Below, piece by piece: positions 45,716 to 54,903 of a stretch of 64,000 nucleotides of DNA (the stretch's first letter is position 1; each line of letters starts with the position of its first letter). The stretch comes from Thioalkalivibrio sulfidiphilus HL-EbGr7 (GTDB lineage: Bacteria > Pseudomonadota > Gammaproteobacteria > Ectothiorhodospirales > Ectothiorhodospiraceae), in NCBI RefSeq assembly GCF_000021985.1, contig NC_011901.1:1054001-1118000 (forward strand), in the 5' to 3' direction. The notes under the pieces were generated by a model. It was given only the letters and a program-made list of their open reading frames with translations, had not been told where the DNA came from and ran no database searches. The position numbers and the translations under genes are program-made.

Positions 45716-45788
45716 CCAGGCAGGACCCGATCCCGTGATGTGGTTTATCCTTCATCCATAATCCATCAGCCATCATCCTTAGTAGCGA

Positions 45789-48344
45789 ATGTCCGCCAGC
45801 CCCGACGATCGCCAGTTGCTGCATGAACGCTACGCGCCCCCCGGGGATGCGTACGACGAGCTGTGCCTGGCGCCGGGCACGCCCCGGCCCCACTGGGCGG
45901 GGGTGATGGAGTCCCTGGAGGCCCTGGGGCGCGACGGGCTGCTTGCCCGGGCGGCGGAGGCGCGGCGCCTGCTTCGGGACAACGGGGTCACCTACAACGT
46001 CTACTCCGATCCCCAGGGCATGGAACGGCCCTGGCCCCTGGATCCGCTGCCCTTGCTCATGGACAGCGGCGAGTGGGCGGGCATCGAGACCGGCCTGATC
46101 CAGCGGGCGGAACTGCTCAACCTGGTGCTCCGGGATCTCTACGGTCCCCGCACCTTGATCCGCAAGGGCCTGCTGCCCCCCGAACTGGTGTTCGGCCAGC
46201 CGGGCTTCCTGCACGCCTGTGACGACCTGCCCCTGCCGGAACACGCCCTGAGCCTCTACGCCTCAGACCTGGCCCGAGGTCCCGACGGCCAGCTCTGGGT
46301 GCTGGGGGACCGCACCCAGGTGCCCTCGGGGGCGGGCTATGCCCTGGAGAACCGGGTGGTGCTGTCCCGGGTGTTCCCGAGCCTGTACCGGGATGCGGGC
46401 GTGCACCGGCTCACGGGCTTCTTCCAGGCCCTGCGCGCCCGCCTGGCGGCGCTCTCGCCCCGGCGCGACGTGGAGCCGCGGGTGGTGCTGCTGTCCCCGG
46501 GGCCGCTCAACGAGACCTGGTTCGAGCACGTCTACCTGGCTGGCTACCTGGGCTACACCCTGGTGCAGGGCCAGGACCTGGTGGTCTCCGGGGGACGGGT
46601 CTGGCTGCGTTCCCTGGGCGGCCTGGAGCCGGTGGACGTGATCCTGCGCCGGGTGGACGATGCCTTCTGCGATCCCCTGGCCCTGAACCAGGACTCCCGG
46701 CTCGGGGTGGCCGGCCTGCTGGAGGCGGTGCGCCGGGGCCGGGTGGCGGTGGCCAATCCCCTGGGCTCGGGCCTGCTGGAATCCCCGGCCCTGGCCGCGT
46801 TCCTGCCCGCCATCGCGCGCCATTTCCTCGGCCAGGACCCCCTGCTGCCCGGCGTGCAGACCTGGTGGTGCGGGGAGCGGCTGGGCAGGGCGCACGTGCT
46901 GGCCAACCTGGAGCGACTGGTGGTGCGCTCCGTGGACCGCTCCGAAGCGGCAGGCCGGCCGGTGTTTGCGGCCCTGCTGTCCCGGGCTGAACGGGAGGCC
47001 CTCGGGGTGCGCATCCAGACCCATCCGGAACGTTACGTGGGCCAGGATCAGGTCAGCCTCTCTACCGTGCCGGTGCTGGCGGAGGACGGCGGCCTGGAGG
47101 CCCGCCACGGGGCTGTACGCGCCTTCCTGTGTGCCCGGGAGGACGACTACGTGGTCATGCCCGGGGGGCTCACCCGGGTGGCGGGCCGGGCCGGGGACAT
47201 GGTGGTCTCCAACCAGGAAGGGGGGCTCAGCAAGGACACCTGGGTGCTGGCCTCGGAGCCGGAACCCGTGGCCGGCCCGGTGCTCTCCGAGGGCCTGGCC
47301 GAGGGCTCGGTGCTGGGGATGCAGGCCTCCCTGCCCAGCCGCGTGGCGGAGAACCTGTTCTGGCTGGGCCGCTATGCGGAGCGCGCCGAGGCCACCCTGC
47401 GCCTGCTGCGGGTGGCTCTCAAACGCCGTCGCCTGGCCCAGGAACTGCCCGCGCCCCACGAGGACGCGGCCCTGCACACCCTGCTGCGGACCCTGACCCA
47501 TCTGACCACCTGCTATCCCGGTTTCGTGGGACCGGGTGCGTCGGAGCGTCTGGCCGCCCCCGAGGCAGAGCTCTGCGCCCTGATCACCGATGCCCAGCGT
47601 CCAGGCAGCCTGCGCTTCACTTTGAACGCACTGTTCCAGTCCGCCTACGCCCTGCGCGACCGGGTGTCCGGGGACAGCTGGCGGGTGCTCGCGGCCCTGC
47701 GCGACCAGACCCGTGGCCTGAATTGCCCGGCGAGCAAGGATCCGGAGCAACTGCGCGAACCCATGGACGAGGTGGTGACCCGGTTGTTGGCCCTGGCGGG
47801 TCTGGCCCAGGAGAGCACCCTGCGCCAGACCGGCTGGCTGTTCCTGGATGCCGGCCGGCGCCTGGAACGCGCCCTGCTGCTGTCGAACCTGCTGCGAGCC
47901 ACCCTGGTGGCCCGCCACGAGTCGGTGGCCGAGGGGCTGCTGCTGGAGGCGGTGCTGGCCTGGGGCGAGAGCCTCGCGGCCTATCGTACCGGCCACCGGG
48001 CGCCGCCGGAGCCTTCGCGGGTCCTGGACCTGCTCCTGCTGGAGCCTGCCAACCCGCGCTCCCTGATGTTCCAGCTGGAGCACCTGGAGCAGCACGTACG
48101 GGCCCTGCCGGATCAGCCGGGCAGCGGCCGGCTGTCCGCTGCGGCACGCCCCCTGGTGGAGGCGCTCAGCGCCCTGCGCCTGGCCGAGTCTCCCACCCTG
48201 GCCCGGGTGGATGGAGACAGCGGCCTGCGCCGGGATCTGGACCAGTTGCTGAGCCGTCAGGTCTACCTGCTGAGCCAGGCCTCCGAGGCCCTGGTGGCCC
48301 AGTACTTCGCCTTTGCCCACAGCCAGCATCCGCTGCAGTCCTGA
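45789..48344 (+). CDS. Circularly permuted ATP-grasp / alpha-E fusion protein
   Basis: In the 851-residue protein, residues 1 to about 495 repeat the ATP-grasp family of 39563-41011 (VLGDRTQVPSGAGYALENR, MPGGLTRVAGR, SNQEGGLSKDTWVL). From about residue 515 (LPSRVAENLFWLGRYAERAEATLRL) it is an alpha-E domain. It is thus the fused counterpart of the two separate upstream genes. The usual ATP-binding KPANESGGYG segment reads VRSVDRSEAAGRPVF here, so this copy has lost the glycine-rich loop and possibly catalysis. The downstream transglutaminase starts 7 bp later. Confidence 0.88.
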   Translation: MSASPDDRQLLHERYAPPGDAYDELCLAPGTPRPHWAGVMESLEALGRDGLLARAAEARRLLRDNGVTYNVYSDPQGMERPWPLDPLPLLMDSGEWAGIETGLIQRAELLNLVLRDLYGPRTLIRKGLLPPELVFGQPGFLHACDDLPLPEHALSLYASDLARGPDGQLWVLGDRTQVPSGAGYALENRVVLSRVFPSLYRDAGVHRLTGFFQALRARLAALSPRRDVEPRVVLLSPGPLNETWFEHVYLAGYLGYTLVQGQDLVVSGGRVWLRSLGGLEPVDVILRRVDDAFCDPLALNQDSRLGVAGLLEAVRRGRVAVANPLGSGLLESPALAAFLPAIARHFLGQDPLLPGVQTWWCGERLGRAHVLANLERLVVRSVDRSEAAGRPVFAALLSRAEREALGVRIQTHPERYVGQDQVSLSTVPVLAEDGGLEARHGAVRAFLCAREDDYVVMPGGLTRVAGRAGDMVVSNQEGGLSKDTWVLASEPEPVAGPVLSEGLAEGSVLGMQASLPSRVAENLFWLGRYAERAEATLRLLRVALKRRRLAQELPAPHEDAALHTLLRTLTHLTTCYPGFVGPGASERLAAPEAELCALITDAQRPGSLRFTLNALFQSAYALRDRVSGDSWRVLAALRDQTRGLNCPASKDPEQLREPMDEVVTRLLALAGLAQESTLRQTGWLFLDAGRRLERALLLSNLLRATLVARHESVAEGLLLEAVLAWGESLAAYRTGHRAPPEPSRVLDLLLLEPANPRSLMFQLEHLEQHVRALPDQPGSGRLSAAARPLVEALSALRLAESPTLARVDGDSGLRRDLDQLLSRQVYLLSQASEALVAQYFAFAHSQHPLQS

Positions 48345-48351
48345 GGTGGCG

Positions 48352-49233
48352 ATGAGATACCGCATCCGCCATGTGACCGAATACAGCTACCCGGAGACGG
48401 TGAGCCTGTGCCACAACGAGGCCCGGCTCAATCCGCGCTCCACCACCCGGCAACGATGCGTGCAGGCCTCGGTGAGCTGTGAACCGGGCGCCGCCTATCG
48501 CAGCGAGCGGGAGGATTTCTTCGGCAACCGGGTGAGTTTCCTCACCATCGAGCAGCCTCACATCCTGCTGAGGGTGGTGGCCGAAAGTCTGGTGGAGGTG
48601 CTGCCCGAGATCGGGCAGCTGGATCTCGGGCGCGACACGCCCTGGGACGAGGCCCGGCAGCGGCTGGACACGGAGCTCAGCGAGGCGATGCTGGAGGCGC
48701 GTCCCTACCGGCTGGAATCGCCGCGTATCCCCACCCTGGAGGACCTGGCGGACTACGCCCGGCCCTCGTTTGGGCCTGGTCGGCCCCTGGGCGAGGCGGT
48801 GGCGGACCTGATGGCCCGCATCCACGGGGATTTCGAATACGACCCCGGCTTCACCACGGTCAGCACGCCGCTTGAGACCGTGCTGGAGCATCGCAAGGGG
48901 GTCTGTCAGGACTTCGCCCACCTGGCCATTGGCTGCCTGCGCGCCATGGGCCTGGCGGCCCGCTACGTGAGCGGCTACCTGGAGACCCGGCCGCCGCCGG
49001 GCCAGGAGAAGCTGCAAGGGGCGGATGCCTCCCACGCCTGGTTCTCGGTGTTCGATCCGGAGCGGGGCTGGCTGGATTTCGACCCCACCAACAACCTGGT
49101 GCCCATGGATCGCCACATCACCCTGGCCTGGGGTCGGGACTACACGGACGTGGCGCCGCTCAAGGGGGTGCTGTTCGGGGGCGGGGAGAGCCACGGCTTG
49201 AGCGTGGCGGTGGACGTGACTGCTGAAAGCTGA
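48352..49233 (+). CDS. Transglutaminase-like cysteine protease
   Basis: The 293-residue protein has an N-terminal transglutaminase-associated beta domain (MRYRIRHVTEYSYPETVSLCHNEARL start) followed by the catalytic core. The triad is Cys185 (HRKGVCQDFAHLA), His228 (DASHAWFSV) and Asp244 (LDFDPTNN). The ATG at 48352 has GAGGTGG upstream and the frame is open further back only in the preceding gene. Such proteins typically accompany the ATP-grasp/alpha-E pair. It is convergent with Anbu. Confidence 0.92.
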   Translation: MRYRIRHVTEYSYPETVSLCHNEARLNPRSTTRQRCVQASVSCEPGAAYRSEREDFFGNRVSFLTIEQPHILLRVVAESLVEVLPEIGQLDLGRDTPWDEARQRLDTELSEAMLEARPYRLESPRIPTLEDLADYARPSFGPGRPLGEAVADLMARIHGDFEYDPGFTTVSTPLETVLEHRKGVCQDFAHLAIGCLRAMGLAARYVSGYLETRPPPGQEKLQGADASHAWFSVFDPERGWLDFDPTNNLVPMDRHITLAWGRDYTDVAPLKGVLFGGGESHGLSVAVDVTAES

Positions 49234-49238
49234 TTGAA

Positions 49239-49300
49239 GTGGGAAGTGTGAATTGGGAAGTACGAAGTGAAATTCTTACTTCCCAATTCACACTTCCTAC
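49239..49300. repeat. GGGAAGT-word inverted repeat overlapping the Anbu stop codon
   Basis: The arms 49239-49263 and 49276-49300 match at 23 of 25 positions and consist of GGGAAGTGTGAATT-type words. The right arm contains the stop codon of the convergent Anbu gene. The structure sits between the two 3' ends and could act as a bidirectional terminator. Confidence 0.75.
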
Positions 49301-50097
49301 TTTTTCTTTTTCACCGTCTTCTTCTTTTTCGCGCTCACCTGGGTGCCGCGGCGCTTGCGGCCCTGGGCCGCCTCCCAGTCGAAACGGGGCAGTTCCCGGA
49401 AGGCCTTCTTGATGTTCTCGTCCCAGGCCCGCTTGAGGGTCAGCAGATAGTCGTCGTCGGTTTCCAGGCACAGGTAATGGTCGAAGGCCAGCTTGTCCTT
49501 CTCGTAGATCAGCACCTCGATGGGCGGGCCCACGGTGACGTTGGAGCGCATGGTGGAATCGATGGACACAAGGGCACAGCGGGTGGCGTCGCCCAGGGGG
49601 GTGGAGGGCTCGATGATGCGGTCCAGGATGGGCTTGCCGTACTTGCTCTCGCCGATCTGCAGGAAGGGCGTGTGGGATGAGGTGGTGATGAAGTTGCCCT
49701 GGGGATAGACCATGAAGATCTCCGGCGGCTCGCCTTCGATCTGCCCGCCCAGGATGAAGGTCGCATCCGGCGTGAAGCCTGCCTTGGACAGGGCGTCGGT
49801 GTGCTTTTCCTGTTCCTGGCGGTTGAGACGGCCCACGTAGGCGGCCGCCTCGGCCATGTGGGTCACGGTGTAGAGGCTCTCCTCGGCGCCGTCCTCCATG
49901 TCCCGCCGCATCTGGTTGAGTACCGCCTGGGTGGTGGCCAGGTTGCCCGCCGCCAGCATCACGAACACCCGCTCCCCCTCCACGTCGAAGGTGTGCATCT
50001 TGCTGTAGGTGCTCACCTGGTCCGCGCCGGCATTGGTGCGGGAGTCGGAGGCAAAGATCAGCCCCTCGTCCAGGGCGATGGCGACGCAGTAGGTCAT
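49297..50097 (-). CDS. Anbu, proteasome-like Ntn hydrolase
   Basis: The 266-residue protein is related to HslV and proteasome beta subunits (the Anbu or bacterial proteasome homologue group). After Met removal the N-terminal Thr of TYCVAIALDEGLIFASDSRTNAG would be the nucleophile. The ATG at 50097 is chosen for that reason, although the frame is open upstream. Further segments are FVMLAAGNLATTQ, DATFILGGQIEGEPP and ALVSIDSTMRSNVTVGPPIEV. Anbu genes are usually grouped with the alpha-E, ATP-grasp and transglutaminase genes found next door. The C-terminal tail is unusually Lys-rich (11 Lys or Arg in the last 20 residues). Confidence 0.92.
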   Translation of the reverse strand: MTYCVAIALDEGLIFASDSRTNAGADQVSTYSKMHTFDVEGERVFVMLAAGNLATTQAVLNQMRRDMEDGAEESLYTVTHMAEAAAYVGRLNRQEQEKHTDALSKAGFTPDATFILGGQIEGEPPEIFMVYPQGNFITTSSHTPFLQIGESKYGKPILDRIIEPSTPLGDATRCALVSIDSTMRSNVTVGPPIEVLIYEKDKLAFDHYLCLETDDDYLLTLKRAWDENIKKAFRELPRFDWEAAQGRKRRGTQVSAKKKKTVKKKK

Positions 50098-50172
50098 GTG
50101 AGCGGGTCGGGGAAAGGTGGAATGGTGAGTTGGAAATGGTAGGCGGGACGGGGGCGGTGGGTCAATGAAAGG

Positions 50173-50205
50173 GAGATACAAGATACAAGATGCAGGAGAC
50201 AAGAG
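50173..50205. repeat. ATACAAGATGCAGGAGACAAG-type direct words
   Basis: Degenerate tandem words (GATACAA, GATACAA, GATGCAG, GAGACAA) lie in the 203-bp Anbu/DUF4382 divergent region, related to the words at 4698-4728. I see no inverted partner close by and no clear promoter in the interval. Confidence 0.5.
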
Positions 50206-50300
50206 GGGGAGGCACGAGGAACGTGATGGTGGTCAGGGCTGAGGGCAGGGTTCTTGACTATGTTATGTGATGACAATCCATCTGAACTGCGAGGTGTCGC

Positions 50301-51229
50301 ATGACATCGATCCTACCCAAATCCGCGCTCCTGGCCGCTTCGGCCCTGCTTCTGACCGCCTGCCTGGGCGGCGGTGGGGGGACCTCCGGCGGCACGGGGC
50401 AGCTGACCCTGTCGGTGACCGATGCGCCGGTGGCCTCCGCCGAGAAGGTGGTGGTGAGTTTCACTGGGGTTGCCGTGAAGCCCGAGTCCGGTGCTGCGAT
50501 AGAGTTTCTGTTTGAGGAACCCCGGGAGATCGACCTCCTGGCACTGACCGGCTCCCTGCACGAGGTGTTGCTGGACGGTGAAACCGTGCCGGCCGGGCGC
50601 TATGAGTGGATCCGCCTCTACGTGATCAGCGACAACAACGATTACTCCTACATTCTCAGGAATGGCATTGCCGATCCCCTGCGGGTGCCCAGTGGTGATC
50701 AGACCGGGCTGAAACTGGTGAGCGGTTTCACGGTGCCCGAGGATGGCCATGCGGCTTATACCATCGACTTCGATCTCATGAAGGCCGTGGTCTGCCCGCG
50801 TGGACAAGGAGGTACCTGCCTGCTCAGGCCGGCTCTCAGGCTGGTGGAGACAGAGCTCTCCGGCGCCATCGCCGGCAGCATTCACCCGGTGTCATTGCCG
50901 CGGCTCAGGGCGAGCGTGAGGCCTGTTTTCCGGCGGTCTATGTCTACGACGGGGACGTGACCGTGCCGGCAGACGTGGGTGGTCCCGAGGACCGGACACC
51001 CGTGACCACCACCGTGGTGAGCATCGCGACGGAAGGGGATCAGGCCGGTTATGGCTTCTACGAGGTGGGTTTCCTGCCGTCGGGGTATTACCTGCCGGCA
51101 TTCACCTGCGATGCGGATCAGGATGATCCGGAGGAATATGACAACGAGTCGGAGATCCTGGTGCGTCTGCTCGAAGGTGAGGTGGTAGAGGTGCTTGCAG
51201 GAGAGACCACGGTCTATCACTTCGAATAG
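50301..51229 (+). pseudogene. DUF4382-type lipoprotein, interrupted by a -1 frameshift
   Basis: The N-terminus is a lipoprotein signal (KSALLAASALLLTAC, lipobox Cys21) followed by a Gly-rich linker and GQLTLSVTDAPVASAEKVVVSF, the start of a DUF4382 domain. The first frame ends at 50960 after an unnatural tail. The family-like continuation (ACFPAVYVYDGDVTVPADVGG ... VVEVLAGETTVYHFE) is in the -1 frame through 51229. The two frames join if one base is missing near 50883-50890, around the CACCCGG stretch. An intact protein would be about 309 residues. It could be a true pseudogene or a sequencing error. Confidence 0.75.
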
Positions 51230-51252
51230 GTGCTGCCGGCTGAGGTGGTTCG

Positions 51253-51306
51253 CGGCGGGGTCGCCGCTCCTACGGTTACTGTAGTAGGCCCGACCCCGGG
51301 CCGAAT
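51253..51306. repeat. Degraded REP-like inverted repeat
   Basis: The words GCGGGGTCGCCGCTCCTAC and GTAGTAGGCCCGACCCCGGG stand in inverted orientation. They are an imperfect relative of the perfect hairpin at 5472-5531. Confidence 0.45.
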
Positions 51307-51342
51307 CAGCCGCGCTGCCTCATTATCGAAATAGCTGTACGC

Positions 51343-51375
51343 AAAAAAGCCCCGGGTAGAACCCGGGGCTTTTTC
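51343..51375. terminator. Bidirectional terminator between the DUF4382 gene and acs
   Basis: The stem AAAAAGCCCCGGGT and its complement with a three-base loop has A residues on one side and T residues on the other. It can therefore stop transcription from both convergent genes. Confidence 0.85.
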
Positions 51376-51412
51376 TTGCCTCTAGCAACTTGCCTCTTGT
51401 CTCCGCGCCTTC

Positions 51413-53356
51413 CTACTTATTGAGGCGATTGTCGATCAGGTTGTCCACCACGCCGGGATCGGCCAGGGTCGAGGTATCACCCAGGTTGTCCAGTTCGTTG
51501 GCGGCGATCTTGCGCAGGATGCGGCGCATGATCTTGCCGGAACGGGTCTTGGGCAGGCCCGGGGCGAACTGCAGCAGGTTGACCTTGGCGATGGGGCCGA
51601 TCTCCTCGCGCACCAGGTTGACCAGTTCCTTCTTCAGCTCCTCGCTGCCCTGTTCGCCGGCCATCAGCGTGACGTAGGCGTAGATGCCCTGGCCGGTGAT
51701 CTCGTGGGGATAGCCCACCACGGCGGCCTCGGCCACCTTGGGATGCAGCACCAGGGCGGATTCGATCTCGGCGGTGCCGAGGCGGTGGCCGGAGACGTTG
51801 AGCACGTCGTCCACGCGGCCGGTGATCCAGTAATAGCCTTCCTCGTCCCGGCGCGCGCCGTCACCGGAGAAGTAATAGCCGGGATAGAGCTTGAAGTAGG
51901 TCTCGATGAAGCGGGGATGATCGCCGTAGACCGTGCGCATCATCCCCGGCCAGGGATGCTTGATGCACAGGTTGCCGGTGGCGGGATTGCCGGTGATCTC
52001 CTTGCCCTGATCATCCAGCAGCACCGGCTGCACGCCGAAGAAGGGATGGGTGGCGGATCCGGCCTTGAGCCTGGTGGCACCGGGCAGGGGGGTGATCATG
52101 TGGCCGCCGGTCTCGGTCTGCCACCAGGTGTCCACGATCGGGCAGCGCTCGTCGCCCACCACCCGGTAATACCACTCCCAGGCCTCGGGGTTGATGGGCT
52201 CGCCCACGGTGCCCAGCAGGCGCAGGGACGAACGCTTGTGCTTCTTGACGAAGTCGTCTCCCGCGCCCATGAGCATGCGGATGGCTGTGGGCGCGGTGTA
52301 GAAGGTGGACACCTTGTGCTTGTCGCACACCTGCCAGAAGCGTCCGGTGTCGGGGTAGGTGGGGATGCCCTCGAACATCAGCGAGCGCGCGCCGTTGGCC
52401 AGCGGGCCGTAGACGATGTAGGTGTGGCCGGTGACCCAGCCCACGTCGGCGGTGCACCAGTAGGTCTCACCGTCCTTGTAGTCGAAGACCAGCTTGTGGG
52501 TCATGGCCGCCTGCAGCAGGTAGCCGCCGGTGGTGTGCAGCACGCCCTTGGGTTTGCCGGTGGAGCCGGAGGTGTAGAGGATGAACAGCGGGTCCTCGGC
52601 GTTCATCTCCTCCGGCGGACACTCGGCGGAGGCCTCCTTCATGGCCTCGTGGTACCAGACGTCACGATCATCATGCCAGTTCACCTGCTCGCCGCCGCGC
52701 TTGACCACAATGCAGGTGTGCACGTTGGGACACTGGGCGATGGCCTTGTCGGCGTTGGCCTTGAGCGGCACCTTCTTGCCGCCGCGCAGGCTCTGGTCGG
52801 AGGTGATCACCACCTGGCAGTCGGAGTCCTGGATGCGGTCGCGCAGGGCGTCGGGGGAGAAACCGCCGAACACCACGGAATGGATGGCACCGATGCGGGT
52901 GCAGGCCAGCATGGCCACGGCCGCCTCGGGGATCATGGGCATGTAGATGGAGACCCGGTCGCCCTTCTTCACGCCGCGTGACTTGAGCACATTGGCGAAG
53001 CGGCTGACCTCGGCGTGCAGCTCCCGGTAGGTGAGGGTGCGGTCCTCGTTGGGATCATCCCCCTCCCAGATGATGGCGGGCTGGTCGCCGCGGGTCTCCA
53101 GGTGGCGATCCAGGCAGTTGTAGGAGACGTTGAGCTTGGCGCCCTCGAACCAGCGGATGTGCACGTCGCCGGCGAAGGACCAGTCCAGCACCTTGTCCCA
53201 CTTCTTGAACCAGGTGACGTATTTGTCGGCCTGCTCTGACCAGAAGCCCTCCGGGTCGTCCACGGAGCGCTGGTACATCTCCTGGTACTGCTGGGCGTTG
53301 ACGTGGGCCTGGGCGGCGAACGCCTCGGGGATCTCGTGGACTTTGACTTCAGACAT
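51413..53356 (-). CDS. acs: Acetyl-coenzyme A synthetase
   Basis: The 647-residue AMP-forming enzyme converts acetate, ATP and CoA to acetyl-CoA via acetyl-AMP. Visible motifs are the phosphate loop [15 protein letters not shown] (near residue 264), [30 protein letters not shown], and the C-terminal [11 protein letters not shown], whose Lys is the usual acetylation switch. The ATG at 53356 has GGAGAGAGG upstream. Together with the symporter genes at 54904-57026 it forms an acetate uptake and activation module. Confidence 0.98.
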   Translation of the reverse strand: MSEVKVHEIPEAFAAQAHVNAQQYQEMYQRSVDDPEGFWSEQADKYVTWFKKWDKVLDWSFAGDVHIRWFEGAKLNVSYNCLDRHLETRGDQPAIIWEGDDPNEDRTLTYRELHAEVSRFANVLKSRGVKKGDRVSIYMPMIPEAAVAMLACTRIGAIHSVVFGGFSPDALRDRIQDSDCQVVITSDQSLRGGKKVPLKANADKAIAQCPNVHTCIVVKRGGEQVNWHDDRDVWYHEAMKEASAECPPEEMNAEDPLFILYTSGSTGKPKGVLHTTGGYLLQAAMTHKLVFDYKDGETYWCTADVGWVTGHTYIVYGPLANGARSLMFEGIPTYPDTGRFWQVCDKHKVSTFYTAPTAIRMLMGAGDDFVKKHKRSSLRLLGTVGEPINPEAWEWYYRVVGDERCPIVDTWWQTETGGHMITPLPGATRLKAGSATHPFFGVQPVLLDDQGKEITGNPATGNLCIKHPWPGMMRTVYGDHPRFIETYFKLYPGYYFSGDGARRDEEGYYWITGRVDDVLNVSGHRLGTAEIESALVLHPKVAEAAVVGYPHEITGQGIYAYVTLMAGEQGSEELKKELVNLVREEIGPIAKVNLLQFAPGLPKTRSGKIMRRILRKIAANELDNLGDTSTLADPGVVDNLIDNRLNK

Positions 53357-53407
53357 GGGCCTCTCTCCTCGTGTTATGCAGGGCTTTCGGGAAAGCTCGG
53401 TTCACCG

Positions 53408-53444
53408 GTCTTGTTATGGGGTGCGTCAGCCCGGGGGCTGATGC
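53408..53444 (-). promoter_or_regulatory. Candidate regulatory region upstream of acs
   Basis: The word CATAACAAGAC on the minus strand (53408-53418) also occurs upstream of the symporter operon (57066-57076). Next to it is an imperfect palindrome (53423-53444), GCGTCAGCCC facing GGGCTGATGC. Both lie 52-88 bp before the acs start. A shared binding site is inference. Confidence 0.35.
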
Positions 53445-53611
53445 CAAGGATACATACATATGAATTGATTTAGGATAACACGCCGGATGCCGGCTGCGGA
53501 CCGGCTCGGCGTGTGTTTCTTGACCTCGGGCAGGGTTTGCCGCTACGGTCGCTGAGTAACGCCGCCCCGGGGCGAGCCCGCCAAATTCAGAGCCGCGAAC
53601 CAGCATCGATC

Positions 53612-54325
53612 ATGACTACCCGAACCCCCACACAGTCCTCGCTTCTCGGCCGCGTCACCGGTCTCTGGCAAGTGCTGCACGAATACCTCTTCGCCGGGGC
53701 CCGGCGCAACAAGGCACCCATCGTCGACCCCGCCGGGCTGCGCCATTTCGTGCAGACCCGCGCAAGCTACATCGCCCAGACCTCCCTGTATGGCTACCTG
53801 CGCACCCGCGCCGGGATGCGCTATCCGGAGCTGTTCGATGACGATCCCTTCGTGGTGTCCATCAACATCGCCAAGTGGCACATGTTCCTGGCCTGCCTCT
53901 CGGACCTGTCGGTGTATGCGGGCGGGATGCTGCGTCTGAAGGCACCGGGTTCGTCCGTGGACGTGGGGCGCTTCATGGAGGAACTGGTGCAGTCCATCCT
54001 GGACGAGACGGGCGTGCCGGAGGATGCCGGCGAGGAATACCCCGCCCATGCCGAGCGGGTCATGGCACGGGTGCGCGCCAGTGTCTGGCGTGACGTGACC
54101 GACGACGAGTCGGTATTCGTGGAGAGCCCCGAGGGACTGGTGAAGTATGCGCCCATCGTCGAGGAACTGAAGGCGCTCGATGACGAGATCGTGCGCAACT
54201 CGGTGCGCTTCCACTGGCAGGAGATTCGGCGGGATATGCGAGAACTGCTGAATGCCCAGGCGGTGCTCGCCCAGGTCGAGAACGCCCCGTCAGGTCCCGG
54301 CGCGCCCACCTCCATGCTGCCCTGA
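53612..54325 (+). CDS. Hypothetical protein (237 aa) between acs and the symporter genes
   Basis: I do not recognise this family. The ATG at 53612 is preferred over an upstream start at 53513, which would read through the acs promoter region. The 237-residue soluble protein has an N-terminal helical region (LWQVLHEYLFAGARR), an aromatic-rich middle (ASYIAQTSLYGYLRTRAGMRYPELFDDDPFVVSINIAKWHMF) and a charged helical C-terminus. It is divergent from acs across 255 bp, so shared regulation is possible. Confidence 0.75.
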   Translation: MTTRTPTQSSLLGRVTGLWQVLHEYLFAGARRNKAPIVDPAGLRHFVQTRASYIAQTSLYGYLRTRAGMRYPELFDDDPFVVSINIAKWHMFLACLSDLSVYAGGMLRLKAPGSSVDVGRFMEELVQSILDETGVPEDAGEEYPAHAERVMARVRASVWRDVTDDESVFVESPEGLVKYAPIVEELKALDDEIVRNSVRFHWQEIRRDMRELLNAQAVLAQVENAPSGPGAPTSMLP

Positions 54326-54417
54326 AGCCCGTCAACCGGACCCTCAGGTCCGCCAGGCAATCCCTCAAACTTCCCTGATACCGCAGTCGTGCCCGTCTGC
54401 GGGCGTCCCGCGTGTGC

Positions 54418-54777
54418 TCAGTTCAGGAACTGGCTGAACAGATAGTAGATGCCGCGGGCGATCTCGCCTTCCAGCGGGAAGGACAGCATGCCCATGACCG
54501 AATAGCCCAGCAGCCAGGGCATCAGGTAGAAACGGATCATGAAGAAGAACCACGCCACGTACAGGGGCACCATGATCGGGATCAGGAAGCCGGGCGTGAT
54601 GGGTCTGAACAGCCGCAGCAGCGGGTCCGTGACCCGGATGAAGAAGCGGCTGAAGAAGAATTTGCTGTCCTCGGGCAGGAACAGACGCATGCCGGAACGG
54701 CCGATCAGGGTCCACATGATCATGCCGAGGAGGTAGTCGAGGATGACTGCCCAGAGGGGAATTTGATCAATCAACAT
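54418..54777 (-). CDS. Small membrane protein, YggT-like
   Basis: The 119-residue protein has hydrophobic helices near residues 5-28 and 66-90, plus a shorter one near 90-100. The segment RVTDPLLRLFRPITPGFLIP resembles the YggT family loop between helices. Assignment is tentative. No good ribosome-binding site precedes the ATG at 54777. It reads toward the hypothetical gene ending at 54325. Confidence 0.65.
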   Translation of the reverse strand: MLIDQIPLWAVILDYLLGMIMWTLIGRSGMRLFLPEDSKFFFSRFFIRVTDPLLRLFRPITPGFLIPIMVPLYVAWFFFMIRFYLMPWLLGYSVMGMLSFPLEGEIARGIYYLFSQFLN

Positions 54778-54832
54778 GAGTAATAGTCGAATCCGGGTTA
54801 CCGGCGGGGATGGTACCCCACGGGGTGTTCAG

Positions 54833-54864
54833 AAAAAAGCCGGGGCGAGTCGCCTCGCCCCGGC
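54833..54864 (-). terminator. Rho-independent terminator of the symporter operon
   Basis: On the minus strand, the 11-bp stem GCCGGGGCGAG and its complement with a four-base loop is followed by TTTTTT. It lies 40 bp after the symporter stop. Confidence 0.85.
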
Positions 54865-54903
54865 CCTCATACACTGACCACGAAGGTCAGCACTTCCGGC
54901 GCA

